Positions 34,777 to 43,016 of a DNA stretch of 64,000 nucleotides are shown piece after piece. Below the pieces are notes generated by a model that did no database searches, was not told where the DNA came from, and was given only the letters and a program-made list of their open reading frames with translations. How positions within the stretch are numbered: position 1 is the stretch's first letter; each line of letters starts with the position of its first letter. The DNA is taken from contig CAJXYS010000001.1 of the NCBI GenBank assembly GCA_913063035.1, positions 113,733 through 177,732 of the forward strand, in the 5' to 3' direction. The stretch comes from an uncultured Maritimibacter sp. GTDB taxonomy: Bacteria; Pseudomonadota; Alphaproteobacteria; Rhodobacterales; Rhodobacteraceae. The position numbers and the translations under genes are program-made.

Positions 34777-35721
34777 ATGACCGACTACGCCATCGAGATC
34801 GAAGCACTGGAAAAGACCTATGCCGCGACCCGCCGTGCACCGGCGAAGGTGGCGCTGAAAGGCGTGGACCTGCGCATCCCCAAGGGCAGCATCTACGGGC
34901 TGCTCGGGCCGAACGGCGCGGGGAAATCGACGCTGATCAACATCCTGGCCGGTCTCGTCGTGAAGACCGGCGGCAAGGTGCGGATCTGGGGATTCGACCA
35001 GGACGTGAACCCGCGCCAGTCCCGCGCCTCCATCGGCGTCATGCCCCAGGAGCTGAACCTGGACCCGTTCTTCACGCCCGCCGGCGCGCTCGAGGTGCAG
35101 GCCGGCCTCTACGGGGTGCCCAAATCGCAGCGGCGCACCCACGAGATCCTGGAAATGGTCGGGCTCGAGGACAAGGCCGAGGCCTACGCGCGCAACCTCT
35201 CGGGCGGGATGCGCCGGCGGCTGCTGCTCGCCAAGGCGCTGGTCCACAATCCGCAGGTGCTGGTGCTGGACGAGCCGACCGCCGGCGTCGACATCGAACT
35301 CCGCCAGATGCTCTGGGAAAACGTGCGGGCGCTGAACGCGCGCGGTGTGACGATCATCCTTACGACCCATTACCTCGAGGAAGCCGAGGAGATGTGCGAC
35401 GAGATCGCCATCATCGACGAGGGCCGGGTGATCGCGCAGGACCGGACCGAAACGCTCGTCGCGCGGATGGATGCCAAGACGCTGGTCATCCAGCCCGAGG
35501 CCCCGGTCACGACGCCCCCGCCCGTGCCCGAGGGCGTCACCGTCGACCTGCGCGCCGACGGCGCGCTGGCCTTCGGCTATCGCCGTGCCCAGACCTCGGC
35601 CGACGTGATCCTCGGCCTGGTCCACGAGGCCGGCATCCGCATCCGCGACGTCGCCACCGAGGAGGCCGACCTCGAGGACGTCTTCGTTTCCCTGACCTCG
35701 AAGAGGGACACGGCGGCCTGA
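34777..35721 (+). CDS. ABC transporter ATPase, orphan (export type)
   Basis: A 314-residue cytoplasmic ATPase of the ABC-2 export class (YadG/CcmA-like). Walker A GPNGAGKST near residue 46, signature LSGGMRRR, Walker B VLVLDEPTAGVD and the switch His in TTHYLEEAEEM are intact; a C-terminal domain of about 90 residues follows. The cognate membrane subunit is not next to it: the following gene is on the other strand. It must therefore pair with a permease elsewhere or have lost its neighbour. Substrate unknown. Confidence 0.88.
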   Translation: MTDYAIEIEALEKTYAATRRAPAKVALKGVDLRIPKGSIYGLLGPNGAGKSTLINILAGLVVKTGGKVRIWGFDQDVNPRQSRASIGVMPQELNLDPFFTPAGALEVQAGLYGVPKSQRRTHEILEMVGLEDKAEAYARNLSGGMRRRLLLAKALVHNPQVLVLDEPTAGVDIELRQMLWENVRALNARGVTIILTTHYLEEAEEMCDEIAIIDEGRVIAQDRTETLVARMDAKTLVIQPEAPVTTPPPVPEGVTVDLRADGALAFGYRRAQTSADVILGLVHEAGIRIRDVATEEADLEDVFVSLTSKRDTAA

Positions 35722-35737
35722 ACCGGGCGCCGCGGGC

Positions 35738-36118
35738 TCAGCCCTTCTGCAGCATGCGCCCCAGCGGGCGCCCACCCAGGATGTGCACGTGCAGGTGCGG
35801 CACCTCCTGCACACCGTCCTGGCCCGCGTTGGAAATCAGCCGATAGCCGTCACCGCCCGCGCCGGGGCGCAGACCCAGCATGCGGCACACTTCGCCGATG
35901 GTGCGGGTGAAATCCACGATTTCCTCGGCCGAGGCCTCAAGCGCGAAATGGTCGTAATTGACATAGGCGCCCTTGGGAATCACCAGCACATGCGCCGGCG
36001 CCTGCGGGCCGATGTCGTTGAAGGCGAGGCAGTGATCGGTTTCCATCACGGTGTCGTTCGGGATCTCGCCGCGCAGGATCTTGGCGAACACGTTCTGGTC
36101 GTCGTAATCGTAGGCCAT
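35738..36118 (-). CDS. HIT family nucleotide hydrolase (HINT-like)
   Basis: A 126-residue histidine-triad protein that should hydrolyse adenosine phosphoramidates or related nucleotides. It opens with NVFAKILRGEIPNDTV, typical of HINT, and ends with the active-site triad HLHVHILGGRPLG. Eight bases downstream of its stop codon... on the same strand, the glycosyltransferase gene lies upstream of it, its start at 37705 and stop at 36128 being 9 bases before this gene's start side, so they may share a transcript. Confidence 0.9.
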   Translation of the reverse strand: MAYDYDDQNVFAKILRGEIPNDTVMETDHCLAFNDIGPQAPAHVLVIPKGAYVNYDHFALEASAEEIVDFTRTIGEVCRMLGLRPGAGGDGYRLISNAGQDGVQEVPHLHVHILGGRPLGRMLQKG

Positions 36119-36127
36119 TGGCTTCCC

Positions 36128-37705
36128 CTAATCGGCAAACAAATCCTTGGTCTGGGCAATCGCCCGTGCCTTTTCCTCGGCGATATCGAAAAAGGACGCA
36201 AGCGCCGCCGCGTTCCGCGCCGGCGTCGCCGTCTCGGAAATCCGGTGATGCGCCGGGAAGGCGGCATCGCCGAGACGCGCGCGTTCCCGCGCGAACTGGG
36301 CCTCGATCATCGACGTCACGGCCGCGCCGTCCTCCGGGCCGGTGCCCGGGCCGATCAGGCCGAGCCGCGCCGCGTGACCGGACAGGTAGGCCCTGTCATA
36401 GACACAGTCGATTTCCAGGATCTGCGTGGCCGGCAATCCCTCGTGAAAGTCCCGTATCGCATCAAGCGCCGAGATATCGACGCAGATCATCAGCCGCCCG
36501 GTTTCGAAGCTGTCGAAGAGCAGGCGCAGGAAGGATCGGCGGTGGCGGTTGCGCTTGGCGATCGCGGTCTCGATCCCGCCCAGCGCAGGCAGGTCGGCGT
36601 CGGGCTCGTCGAAGAGATAGCCGACCCCGGGAATCCCGGTAACGTCCCGGGCCCGGGCGACGAACCGGCGGCCGACATGCCATTTCTTGCAGGCGACGAT
36701 CAAGAGACGCCGCGTCCCGTCGCGGTCGCGGCCGGACTCCCAGAAACGGGGCGCATGGCGCAGTCCCTCCCGGCCGAGTCCGGTCTGGAAGCCGTAGAGC
36801 GCCCGCAAATCGCCCGTCGCGGGCGTGTCGCGACGGGTGCTCGCGTAGAGAGCCGCCAGGCGCCGCCTCAGCGCCAGGGCGTCGGGCGAGATCTTGCGCG
36901 CGAACAGGCGGTCCTGCCCGATCAGCACGTCGTGATGATCGTCGTGAAAGGTGACGGGAACCCCGTAATCGGAGAACACGGCGAAGGTCGGCGTCCAGTT
37001 CCGGAGTTCCTGCGCCGGCACCAGCTGATGCACGAGGGTCTGGAAAAAGGTCTCGTCCGGTATCCAGGTCGTCCGGAAGAAACGCGGGATATCGGGCCGG
37101 CGCCTGATGTAGTCGAGCACCGCCTCGGCCGTCCGGCGGCGCAGGCACCACCACTGGCTGCCGATCATGACCTGCAGCCCGTCCGGGATGCGCCGCGACA
37201 GGCCGAGCGCCTTCTGGACCCGGAGCATCCCGTAGAACAGGCGCTTTCGCGCGCGTTCGTTGACGTAGTGGCGATAGATCAGCCGCTCCTCGCGCAGCCC
37301 GGTCTTGATCCATCCCGACGCGAAGAAATCCACCGCCTCGATGTGATCGGCGGTGGCGCCGCCCAGCATGTCGTGGATCGCGCGATGGGACTTGATGGGC
37401 ATGCAGTCGCCCGAAACGAGATAGACATGGGTGGCACGCGGAAACGCCGCGAGCGCCGTTTCGAGCGCGACCAGCGTCGCCCGCACCAGCGACCATTCCC
37501 CCCAGCCGCAGCGCACCCGCCTGCGCGCGAAGGCAACGTTCGGCGCCATGCCGAGCGCCTTGCGGAGCCGTTGGAAATCGGCGTCGGGCGCCCTGGCGTC
37601 CAGATGGATCGTCACCGTGTCGCCCGCGTCGCTCAGTGTCCGCGCCAAGGCGATCACGGCCTCGGGGTCCTTGTGGCACAGCAGGATATAGGCGATCTTC
37701 ACCAT
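36128..37705 (-). CDS. GT14-type (Branch) glycosyltransferase with C-terminal DUF5928-like region
   Basis: A 525-residue glycosyltransferase of the beta-1,6-N-acetylglucosaminyltransferase / xylosyltransferase class. The N-terminal GT-A part (1-280) has IAYILLCHKDPEAVIALARTL, VTIHLDARAP, HVYLVSGDCMPIKS, QWWCLRR and WIPDETFFQTL, the Branch-domain landmarks. The C-terminal 230 residues look like a separate nucleotide-binding domain (RRLLIVACKKWHVGRRFVAR, VGYLFDEPDAD, QILEIDCVYDR), which I match to DUF5928 from memory. Divergent from a sulfotransferase gene 127 bases away. Together they suggest synthesis of a sulfated surface glycan. Confidence 0.8.
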   Translation of the reverse strand: MVKIAYILLCHKDPEAVIALARTLSDAGDTVTIHLDARAPDADFQRLRKALGMAPNVAFARRRVRCGWGEWSLVRATLVALETALAAFPRATHVYLVSGDCMPIKSHRAIHDMLGGATADHIEAVDFFASGWIKTGLREERLIYRHYVNERARKRLFYGMLRVQKALGLSRRIPDGLQVMIGSQWWCLRRRTAEAVLDYIRRRPDIPRFFRTTWIPDETFFQTLVHQLVPAQELRNWTPTFAVFSDYGVPVTFHDDHHDVLIGQDRLFARKISPDALALRRRLAALYASTRRDTPATGDLRALYGFQTGLGREGLRHAPRFWESGRDRDGTRRLLIVACKKWHVGRRFVARARDVTGIPGVGYLFDEPDADLPALGGIETAIAKRNRHRRSFLRLLFDSFETGRLMICVDISALDAIRDFHEGLPATQILEIDCVYDRAYLSGHAARLGLIGPGTGPEDGAAVTSMIEAQFARERARLGDAAFPAHHRISETATPARNAAALASFFDIAEEKARAIAQTKDLFAD

Positions 37706-37832
37706 TGACGCGGATTACTCTTTACGAACCGTGGCCCGACAGGGCAGACGGCACTGGACAGGATACGCGAGCTACTTTTCTCAATCCCGTTGATTTCTAC
37801 TCAACGTTGTAAACAGTGCAAGAGGATCGGTA
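37706..37832. promoter_or_regulatory. AT-rich divergent promoter region, glycosyltransferase / sulfotransferase
   Basis: A 127-base divergent region clearly richer in A/T than its surroundings. Near the sulfotransferase it contains the palindrome CAACGTTG (37802-37809) with TTGAT and TCAAC half-sites close by. A bidirectional control site is likely, but I could not fix -10/-35 elements. Confidence 0.4.
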
Positions 37833-38651
37833 ATGGGCTTTCCCGGAATCTGGATGACCGAGAGTCAAAGCATGGTCTACCGGGTGGTCCCGAAATGCGC
37901 CTGCTCGACGATCGGCCAGATCATGTATTTCTCGGACCATGGCAGGTTCTATGACGGCGACATCCACGACGCGGCCGAAGGCCTGCACAAATGGGCTTTC
38001 GAGGACAGCCGCCCGCTGATCTCGGACCGGATACGGGACCGGTCCGCGCCGGCCTTCACCTGCGTGCGAAACCCCTACGCACGGATCCTGTCGAGCTTTC
38101 TCGACAAGATCTGCGGCATCCAGCGCAACGGCAAGCGCTACCGCGGCAAGCTCGTGCCGCTTCTGGTGCAGACTTACGGGGTCGAGGTCGGCGGTGCCGA
38201 CGGCCGGGCGCCCTTCGACCAGGTCCGCTCCTTCCGGCGCTTCCTGCTCTTCGCGCGCGATACGATCCGCTGGCGGCGCCCGATGGAGCCCGACATCCAC
38301 TGGTCGGCCATGTCCAGCCATATCGGTACCTTCGTCGCAAATGGCGGGCGGTTCGACCACATCTTCTGCACCGAGGACTTCCGGGCCGGGATGCAGAGCG
38401 TGCTCGACCGGGCCGAGACCCGGCACGAGGTTGACCTGTCGGCGATCCCCCGGTTCAACGAATCCGCCGGGCATGGCCCGGAACGCGCCCACCCGGTCGC
38501 CGACTACTACGACGACCTGTCGCGTCACCTGGTCTACGAGATCTACAAGCGCGACTTCGAACTCTTCAAATACGATCCCGACGATCCCGGGAACCCGCGG
38601 CCCACGGCAGAGATCGATCTCGCCGAGATCCATGCGAAGCTCGGCGACTAG
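37833..38651 (+). CDS. Sulfotransferase (family 2)
   Basis: Predicted to transfer sulfate from PAPS to a carbohydrate. The 272 residues show the 5'-phosphosulfate loop as VPKCACSTIGQIMYF near residues 18-32 and the 3'-phosphate motif as CVRNPYARILSSFLDK near 75-90, the two signatures of membrane-type carbohydrate sulfotransferases (PF03567). No signal peptide, so cytoplasmic. AGAGGAT precedes the ATG. Divergent from the GT14 glycosyltransferase; the pair recalls eukaryotic proteoglycan enzymes (xylosyltransferase plus sulfotransferase), so a sulfated exopolysaccharide or glycoprotein is the natural guess. Confidence 0.85.
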   Translation: MGFPGIWMTESQSMVYRVVPKCACSTIGQIMYFSDHGRFYDGDIHDAAEGLHKWAFEDSRPLISDRIRDRSAPAFTCVRNPYARILSSFLDKICGIQRNGKRYRGKLVPLLVQTYGVEVGGADGRAPFDQVRSFRRFLLFARDTIRWRRPMEPDIHWSAMSSHIGTFVANGGRFDHIFCTEDFRAGMQSVLDRAETRHEVDLSAIPRFNESAGHGPERAHPVADYYDDLSRHLVYEIYKRDFELFKYDPDDPGNPRPTAEIDLAEIHAKLGD

Positions 38652-38714
38652 GGGCGCCCCTCCGCGCGCCGGGTCGCCATGGCCCCGCGCCCGGGACCGC
38701 CCGGGGCCCTCGGG

Positions 38715-39710
38715 TCAGGCGAGGCCGTGCGCGCGGTAGAGGGCGCCGAGATCGGCTTCGGGACGCGCCCCGAGATGGCTGATCACCTCGGACGCCGCGA
38801 CGTTGCCCATCTGCGCGCACAGGCGCGGCGCGTGCCCCTCGGCCAGCCCCCAGAGGAACCCGCTGGCGAACAGGTCGCCCGCGCCGGTCGCATCCACGAT
38901 ATCCGTGGGCACCGCCGGGACGTGCCAGCGTTCCCCGCCGGTCACCACATGGGCGCCCTTCTCGGACTCGGTGCAGACCACCATGTCGACCGCGCGTGCC
39001 GCGGCGTCGAGCGCGGAGTCGAGATCCTCGGTCTCGAACATCGCCAGCATCTCGGCGCGGTTCGAGATCAGCAGGTCGAGATCCTCGACGATCATGCGGT
39101 GGAAGGCGTCCCGGTGCCGTTCGATGCAGAACGGGTCGCTCAGGGTCAGCGACACGCGCCCACCCGCGGCCTTGCAGGCCCGGATCGCCCTGGCGAAAGC
39201 CTCGTGGCTGTCGGGCCCGTCGAAACGGTAGCCCTCGAGGTACAGCCAGTCCGCGTCGGCCATCATGCCCGTGTCGATGTCGTCGGGGCCGAGATGCTCG
39301 GACATGCCGAGATAGGTGTTCATCGACCGCTCGCCGTCGGGCGTGACCAGCACCATGCAGCGCCCGGTCTCGTGCGCCGCGTCGCCGGGGGCCATCGGTG
39401 TCTCGTAGACGGCTCCCTGGGCGCGCATGTCATGCGCGAAGATCGCGCCGAGCTGGTCGTCCTTGACCTTGCCGACATAGGCCGTGCGCCCGCCCAGCGC
39501 CGCGATGCCGGCGATCGTATTCGCCGCGGAGCCGCCGGAGACCTCGATCGAGGGCCCCATGCGGCCGTACAGCTCCACCGCGCGGTCACGGTCGATCAAT
39601 TGCATGATGCCCTTCTCGACGCCGTTCTCGGCGAGGAAGCTCTCTTCGGTGTGGCAGAGAACGTCGACCATCGCGTTGCCGATGCCGACGACCTGGAAGC
39701 GCTTGGTCAT
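38715..39710 (-). CDS. PfkB family carbohydrate/nucleoside kinase (adenosine kinase-like)
   Basis: A 331-residue ribokinase-fold kinase. It has the N-terminal VVGIGNAMVDVLC, the substrate-side SGGSAANTIAGIAALGG and the catalytic DATGAGDLFASGFLWG near residue 290, with the active Asp in GAGD. The overall pattern fits the adenosine kinase-like branch common in Rhodobacterales; substrate remains a prediction. The ATG overlaps the stop of nth (ATGA), so it is translated with it. Confidence 0.88.
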   Translation of the reverse strand: MTKRFQVVGIGNAMVDVLCHTEESFLAENGVEKGIMQLIDRDRAVELYGRMGPSIEVSGGSAANTIAGIAALGGRTAYVGKVKDDQLGAIFAHDMRAQGAVYETPMAPGDAAHETGRCMVLVTPDGERSMNTYLGMSEHLGPDDIDTGMMADADWLYLEGYRFDGPDSHEAFARAIRACKAAGGRVSLTLSDPFCIERHRDAFHRMIVEDLDLLISNRAEMLAMFETEDLDSALDAAARAVDMVVCTESEKGAHVVTGGERWHVPAVPTDIVDATGAGDLFASGFLWGLAEGHAPRLCAQMGNVAASEVISHLGARPEADLGALYRAHGLA

Positions 39711-40351
39711 AGGGTCTTGTCCTCGTAGGGGCAGAGATCGCGGATGAGGCAGTTGGGGCACATCGGCTTGCGCGCCTTGCAGACGTAGCGCCCGTGCAGG
39801 ATCAGCCAGTGATGGGCATGCAGCTGGAACTCCACCGGAACGTTGTCCTCGATGGCACGCTCGACGGCGATCACGTCCTTGCCGGCGGCGATGCCCGTGC
39901 GGTTGCCGACGCGGAAGATATGCGTGTCGACCGCCTGCGCCGGGTGATGGAACCACATGTTCAGCACCACGTTGGCCGTCTTGCGCCCGACGCCCGGCAG
40001 GCTTTCGAGCGCCGCGCGCGACGAGGGCACCTCGCCGCCATACTCCTCGTGAAGGATGCGGCTCAGCTTGATGACGTTCCTGGCCTTGTTGCGGTAGAGA
40101 CCGATCGTCTTGATGTGCTCGATCAGCCCCGCCTCGCCCAGCGCCAGCATCTTCTCGGGCGTGTCGGCGATCCTGAAGAGCTCTTTCGTGGCCTTGTTCA
40201 CACCGGCATCGGTCGCCTGCGCGCTAAGCGCCACGGCCACGACCAGCGTGTAGGCATTCACATGGGCGAGTTCGCCCTTCGGCTCCGGCTCATGGGCGCG
40301 GAAACGGGTGAAGATCTCGCGGATCGTGGGATAGTCCAACTGCTTCGCCAT
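39707..40351 (-). CDS. nth: Endonuclease III
   Basis: DNA glycosylase/AP lyase for oxidised pyrimidines in base excision repair, 214 residues. It has the helix-hairpin-helix LPGVGRKTANVVLN with the catalytic Lys, the catalytic Asp in AVDTHIFRVGNR, and a C-terminal 4Fe-4S cluster C-x6-C-x2-C-x5-C (CKARKPMCPNCLIRDLC). The start at 40351 matches the family; a longer frame adds 46 residues without homology. Overlaps the kinase gene. Confidence 0.95.
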   Translation of the reverse strand: MAKQLDYPTIREIFTRFRAHEPEPKGELAHVNAYTLVVAVALSAQATDAGVNKATKELFRIADTPEKMLALGEAGLIEHIKTIGLYRNKARNVIKLSRILHEEYGGEVPSSRAALESLPGVGRKTANVVLNMWFHHPAQAVDTHIFRVGNRTGIAAGKDVIAVERAIEDNVPVEFQLHAHHWLILHGRYVCKARKPMCPNCLIRDLCPYEDKTL

Positions 40352-40488
40352 GGGTTTCTCTTGCCCGCTCGGCCCGGCCGGGGCAAGTCCCGAGACCGTG
40401 GCCGCGACCTTTGCGCAGCTTCCGGGTCGCGGGATCCGGCCGGCGCGGCTATGGCTCGGTCTGGACAGCCCGGCACCGGGAGGATGCA

Positions 40489-41349
40489 ATGGACGGCATG
40501 GCAGAGACGGACAGCGCTTATCATTACAGGGTCATGGCCCGGGCCATCGAGATCATCGACGGCGCCGATCACGGCCTGTCGCTGGAAGAGCTCGCCGCCG
40601 CGCTCGGCATGAGCCCGGCGCATTTCCAGCGGCTCTTCTCGCGATGGGTCGGCGTGTCGCCGAAGCGCTACCAGCAATACCTGACCCTCGACCAGGCCCG
40701 GCGGATGCTGCGCGAGCGCTTCACCCTGCTGGACACGGCACATGCGACGGGACTCTCGGGCACAGGGCGGCTGCATGACCTGTTCCTCAGGTGGGAAGCG
40801 ATGACCCCGGGGGACTACGCCCGCGGCGGCGCGGGGCTCTCCATCGCCTGGGGGCGGTTCGACAGCCCCTTCGGAGAGGTCGTCGCCATGGGCACCGACA
40901 CGGGGCTCTGCGGCCTGGCGTTCGCCGCCGAGACCGGGCCCGACGCGGCGCTGGCCGATCTGCGGGCGCGCTGGCCGGCCGCGCGCCATGTCGAGGATCC
41001 GGACCGAATCGCGCCCTGGGTCAACGCCGCCTTCCGGCGGCGCGGCGAGGCGCGGCTTCACCTGATCGGCGCGCCGTTCCAGATCAAGGTCTGGGAGGCG
41101 CTGCTGGCGGTACCCGAGGGCCACGTCACCACCTATTCCGAGATCGCGCGCGCCATCGGCAGCCCCGGCGCGGTGCGCGCCGTCGGCACGGCCGTCGGGC
41201 GGAACCCGGTCGGTTTCCTGATTCCCTGTCACCGGGCGCTCCGGAAATCGGGGGCGCTGGGGGGATATCACTGGGGCGTGCCGGTGAAGCGGGCCCTGCT
41301 GGCCTGGGAAGGCGCGCGGGCCGATATGCGGGAAGCTGCCGAAACGTGA
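40489..41349 (+). CDS. AraC-type HTH fused to O6-alkylguanine-DNA alkyltransferase (Ada-like)
   Basis: A 286-residue fusion. Residues about 12-105 form an AraC-type double HTH (LEELAAALGMSPAHFQRLFSRWVGVSPKRYQQ); the rest is a methylated-DNA-protein-cysteine methyltransferase with FQIKVWEALLAVPEGHVTTY and the active-site IPCHRAL followed by GALGGYHWG. The N-terminal phosphotriester-accepting Ada domain is absent, so the usual switch by methylation of that Cys cannot operate. It should repair O6-methylguanine, and may still bind DNA. Divergent from nth. A longer frame from a TTG at 40411 is unlikely; the ATG has GGAGG in front. Confidence 0.88.
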   Translation: MDGMAETDSAYHYRVMARAIEIIDGADHGLSLEELAAALGMSPAHFQRLFSRWVGVSPKRYQQYLTLDQARRMLRERFTLLDTAHATGLSGTGRLHDLFLRWEAMTPGDYARGGAGLSIAWGRFDSPFGEVVAMGTDTGLCGLAFAAETGPDAALADLRARWPAARHVEDPDRIAPWVNAAFRRRGEARLHLIGAPFQIKVWEALLAVPEGHVTTYSEIARAIGSPGAVRAVGTAVGRNPVGFLIPCHRALRKSGALGGYHWGVPVKRALLAWEGARADMREAAET

Positions 41350-41416
41350 CTTCCAGTGGTGCAACCTTTTGCCGATGCTGGTAGATCTTGGGGCAGGATC
41401 AACCCGGGAAAGACCA

Positions 41417-42076
41417 ATGATCAAGACACGCACCCCCCTTATCGTCGCGACGGCCGGCCTGATGGCCCTGACCGCCTGCGTCGATCCCAACAATCCCCAG
41501 CCCGAACGCAATCGCACCCAGGAAGGCGCGGTGATGGGCGCCATGCTCGGCGGCATCTTCGGCCTCACCCAGGGTGACGACACCCGTGACCGCCTGATCA
41601 AGGGCGCGGTCGGCGCCGGTGTCGGCGCGGCCGTCGGCGGCGTCGTCGGCCAGCAGCTCGACAGGCAGGCACGCGAGTTGCGGGCGGCGATGGACGACCG
41701 CGTGACCGTGGTCAACACCGGCGAGGAACTCGTCGTGACCATGCCGCAGGATATCCTGTTCGATGTCGACAGCACCTATGTCACCAGCACCCTGCGCGCC
41801 GATCTGCGCGAACTGGCGCGCAGCCTGCAGAGCTATCCCGACACCACGGTGGACGTGATCGGGCATACCGACAATACCGGCACCGCGGCCTATAACCAGG
41901 ATCTCTCGGCGCGGCGGGCCGCGTCCGTGGCCGACGTTCTGATCGGCGCCGGCGTCCGGCCGTCGCGCATCCGTGCCTATGGCCGCGGCGAGAGCGCCCC
42001 GGTCGCCTCGAACCTGACGGCCGACGGCCGCCAGCAGAACCGCCGGGTGGAAATCATCATCCGCCCGAACGCCTGA
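41417..42076 (+). CDS. OmpA-family outer-membrane lipoprotein with glycine zipper
   Basis: A 219-residue lipoprotein of the Pal/YiaD type. The signal peptide ends in a lipobox LTAC (Cys near residue 21). Residues 38-80 form a glycine-zipper segment (GAVMGAMLGGIFGLTQG and GAVGAGVGAAVGGVVGQQL), followed by an OmpA C-terminal peptidoglycan-binding domain with FDVDSTYVTS, VDVIGHTDNTGTAAYNQDLS and NRRVEI. It probably tethers the outer membrane to peptidoglycan. The start at 41417 gives the clean signal peptide; an upstream start at 41369 would spoil it. Followed by a strong terminator. Confidence 0.9.
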   Translation: MIKTRTPLIVATAGLMALTACVDPNNPQPERNRTQEGAVMGAMLGGIFGLTQGDDTRDRLIKGAVGAGVGAAVGGVVGQQLDRQARELRAAMDDRVTVVNTGEELVVTMPQDILFDVDSTYVTSTLRADLRELARSLQSYPDTTVDVIGHTDNTGTAAYNQDLSARRAASVADVLIGAGVRPSRIRAYGRGESAPVASNLTADGRQQNRRVEIIIRPNA

Positions 42077-42096
42077 TCGGACCGCACCGTGTGGGA

Positions 42097-42127
42097 GGGG
42101 TCGCGCCGCCGCGCGACCCCTTTTCCT
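42097..42127 (+). terminator. Intrinsic terminator after the OmpA-like gene
   Basis: A perfect 10-bp stem GGGGTCGCGC / GCGCGACCCC with a CGCC loop (42097-42120), followed by TTTTCCTT. Confidence 0.85.
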
Positions 42128-42162
42128 TGCCTCGGCATTATGGTGGTCATATGTTTTGACCA
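42127..42162 (+). promoter_or_regulatory. gntR promoter with self-operator
   Basis: -35 TTGCCT (42127-42132), 17-base spacer, -10 TATGTT (42150-42155). The -10 sits between the arms of a dyad TGGTCA-N7-TGACCA (42144-42162). The TGGT-N11-ACCA core equals the one in the glcD promoter, so the encoded GntR protein probably represses itself and the glycolate oxidase operon. Confidence 0.6.
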
Positions 42163-42176
42163 ATCAGGGAAATTTC

Positions 42177-42950
42177 ATGCCGTTTCGCCAGGTCCAGTCC
42201 GAAAAGCTCTCCGCCGCCGTCATCCGCCAGATCGAACAGCTGATCCTGCGCGGTATCCTGCGCCCCGGAGAGCGCCTGCCGTCAGAGCGGGAACTCGCCG
42301 ACCGGATGGGCGTCTCGCGCCCCAGCCTGCGCGAGGCCCTGTCGGAACTGCAGCACCGCGGCCTGCTGACGACGCGGGCCGGCGCCGGGGTCTTCGTGGC
42401 CGACGTGCTCGGCTCGGCCTTCGCGCCGCCGCTGATCGAGCTTTTCGCCACCCATGACGAAGCCCTCTTCGATTATGTGAGTTTCCGCCGCGATCTCGAG
42501 GGGCTCGCGGCCGAGCGCGCGGCCCGGCTGGGATCGGACACCGATCTCGCCGTGGTGGACGCGGTGCTGCGCAAGATGGAAGCCGCCCACGGCAAGCGCA
42601 ACCCGGCCGACGAGGCCCGGCTCGACGCCGAGTTCCACATGGCGATCATCGAGGCGAGCCACAACGTCGTGATGCTGCACATGATGCGCTCGATGTTCCA
42701 GATGCTGCGCGAAGGCGTCTTCTACAACCGCCAGGTCATGTTCCAGCAACGCACGACGCGCGAGGCGCTGCTCGACCAGCACCGGGCGATCAACACCGCG
42801 CTGCAGGCGCGCGACCCGAAAGCCGCGCGCGCGGCCGTGGAGGCGCATCTCGACTATGTCGAACAGGCGCTGAGCGACCAAAAACGGACCGAGCGCAACG
42901 AGGCCATCGCGCGGCTCCGCTTCGAGCACGAAACCGGCCGCGACGCCTGA
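42177..42950 (+). CDS. GntR/FadR-family regulator, GlcC-like
   Basis: A 257-residue transcriptional regulator. The N-terminal winged helix has IRQIEQLILRGILRPGERLP then SERELADRMGVSRPSLREAL, the GntR hallmark; the C-terminal FCD domain has RLDAEFHMAIIEASHNVVML and the metal-ligand His residues (EFHMAI, DQHRAI, EAHLDY). Among GntR proteins it is closest to GlcC/PdhR/LldR regulators of 2-hydroxy and 2-oxo acids. The ATG at 42177 has AGGGA seven bases before it; a TTG at 42156 would lie in the operator. Operator matches point to control of glcDEF and itself, with glycolate or a related acid as effector. Confidence 0.88.
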   Translation: MPFRQVQSEKLSAAVIRQIEQLILRGILRPGERLPSERELADRMGVSRPSLREALSELQHRGLLTTRAGAGVFVADVLGSAFAPPLIELFATHDEALFDYVSFRRDLEGLAAERAARLGSDTDLAVVDAVLRKMEAAHGKRNPADEARLDAEFHMAIIEASHNVVMLHMMRSMFQMLREGVFYNRQVMFQQRTTREALLDQHRAINTALQARDPKAARAAVEAHLDYVEQALSDQKRTERNEAIARLRFEHETGRDA

Positions 42951-42961
42951 CCCGTCCCGAC

Positions 42962-42992
42962 ACGAAAACGGCCCGGCCACGGGGGCCGGGCC
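42962..42992 (-). terminator. Terminator of the F0 ATP synthase operon
   Basis: A 9-bp stem GGCCCGGCC / GGCCGGGCC (42970-42992) with a 5-base loop, followed on the minus strand by GTTTTCGTG. It lies between convergent gntR and atpF and serves mainly the atp transcript. Confidence 0.7.
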
Positions 42993-43016
42993 GCGCGCAC
43001 CGCTCCGATGTCCGGG

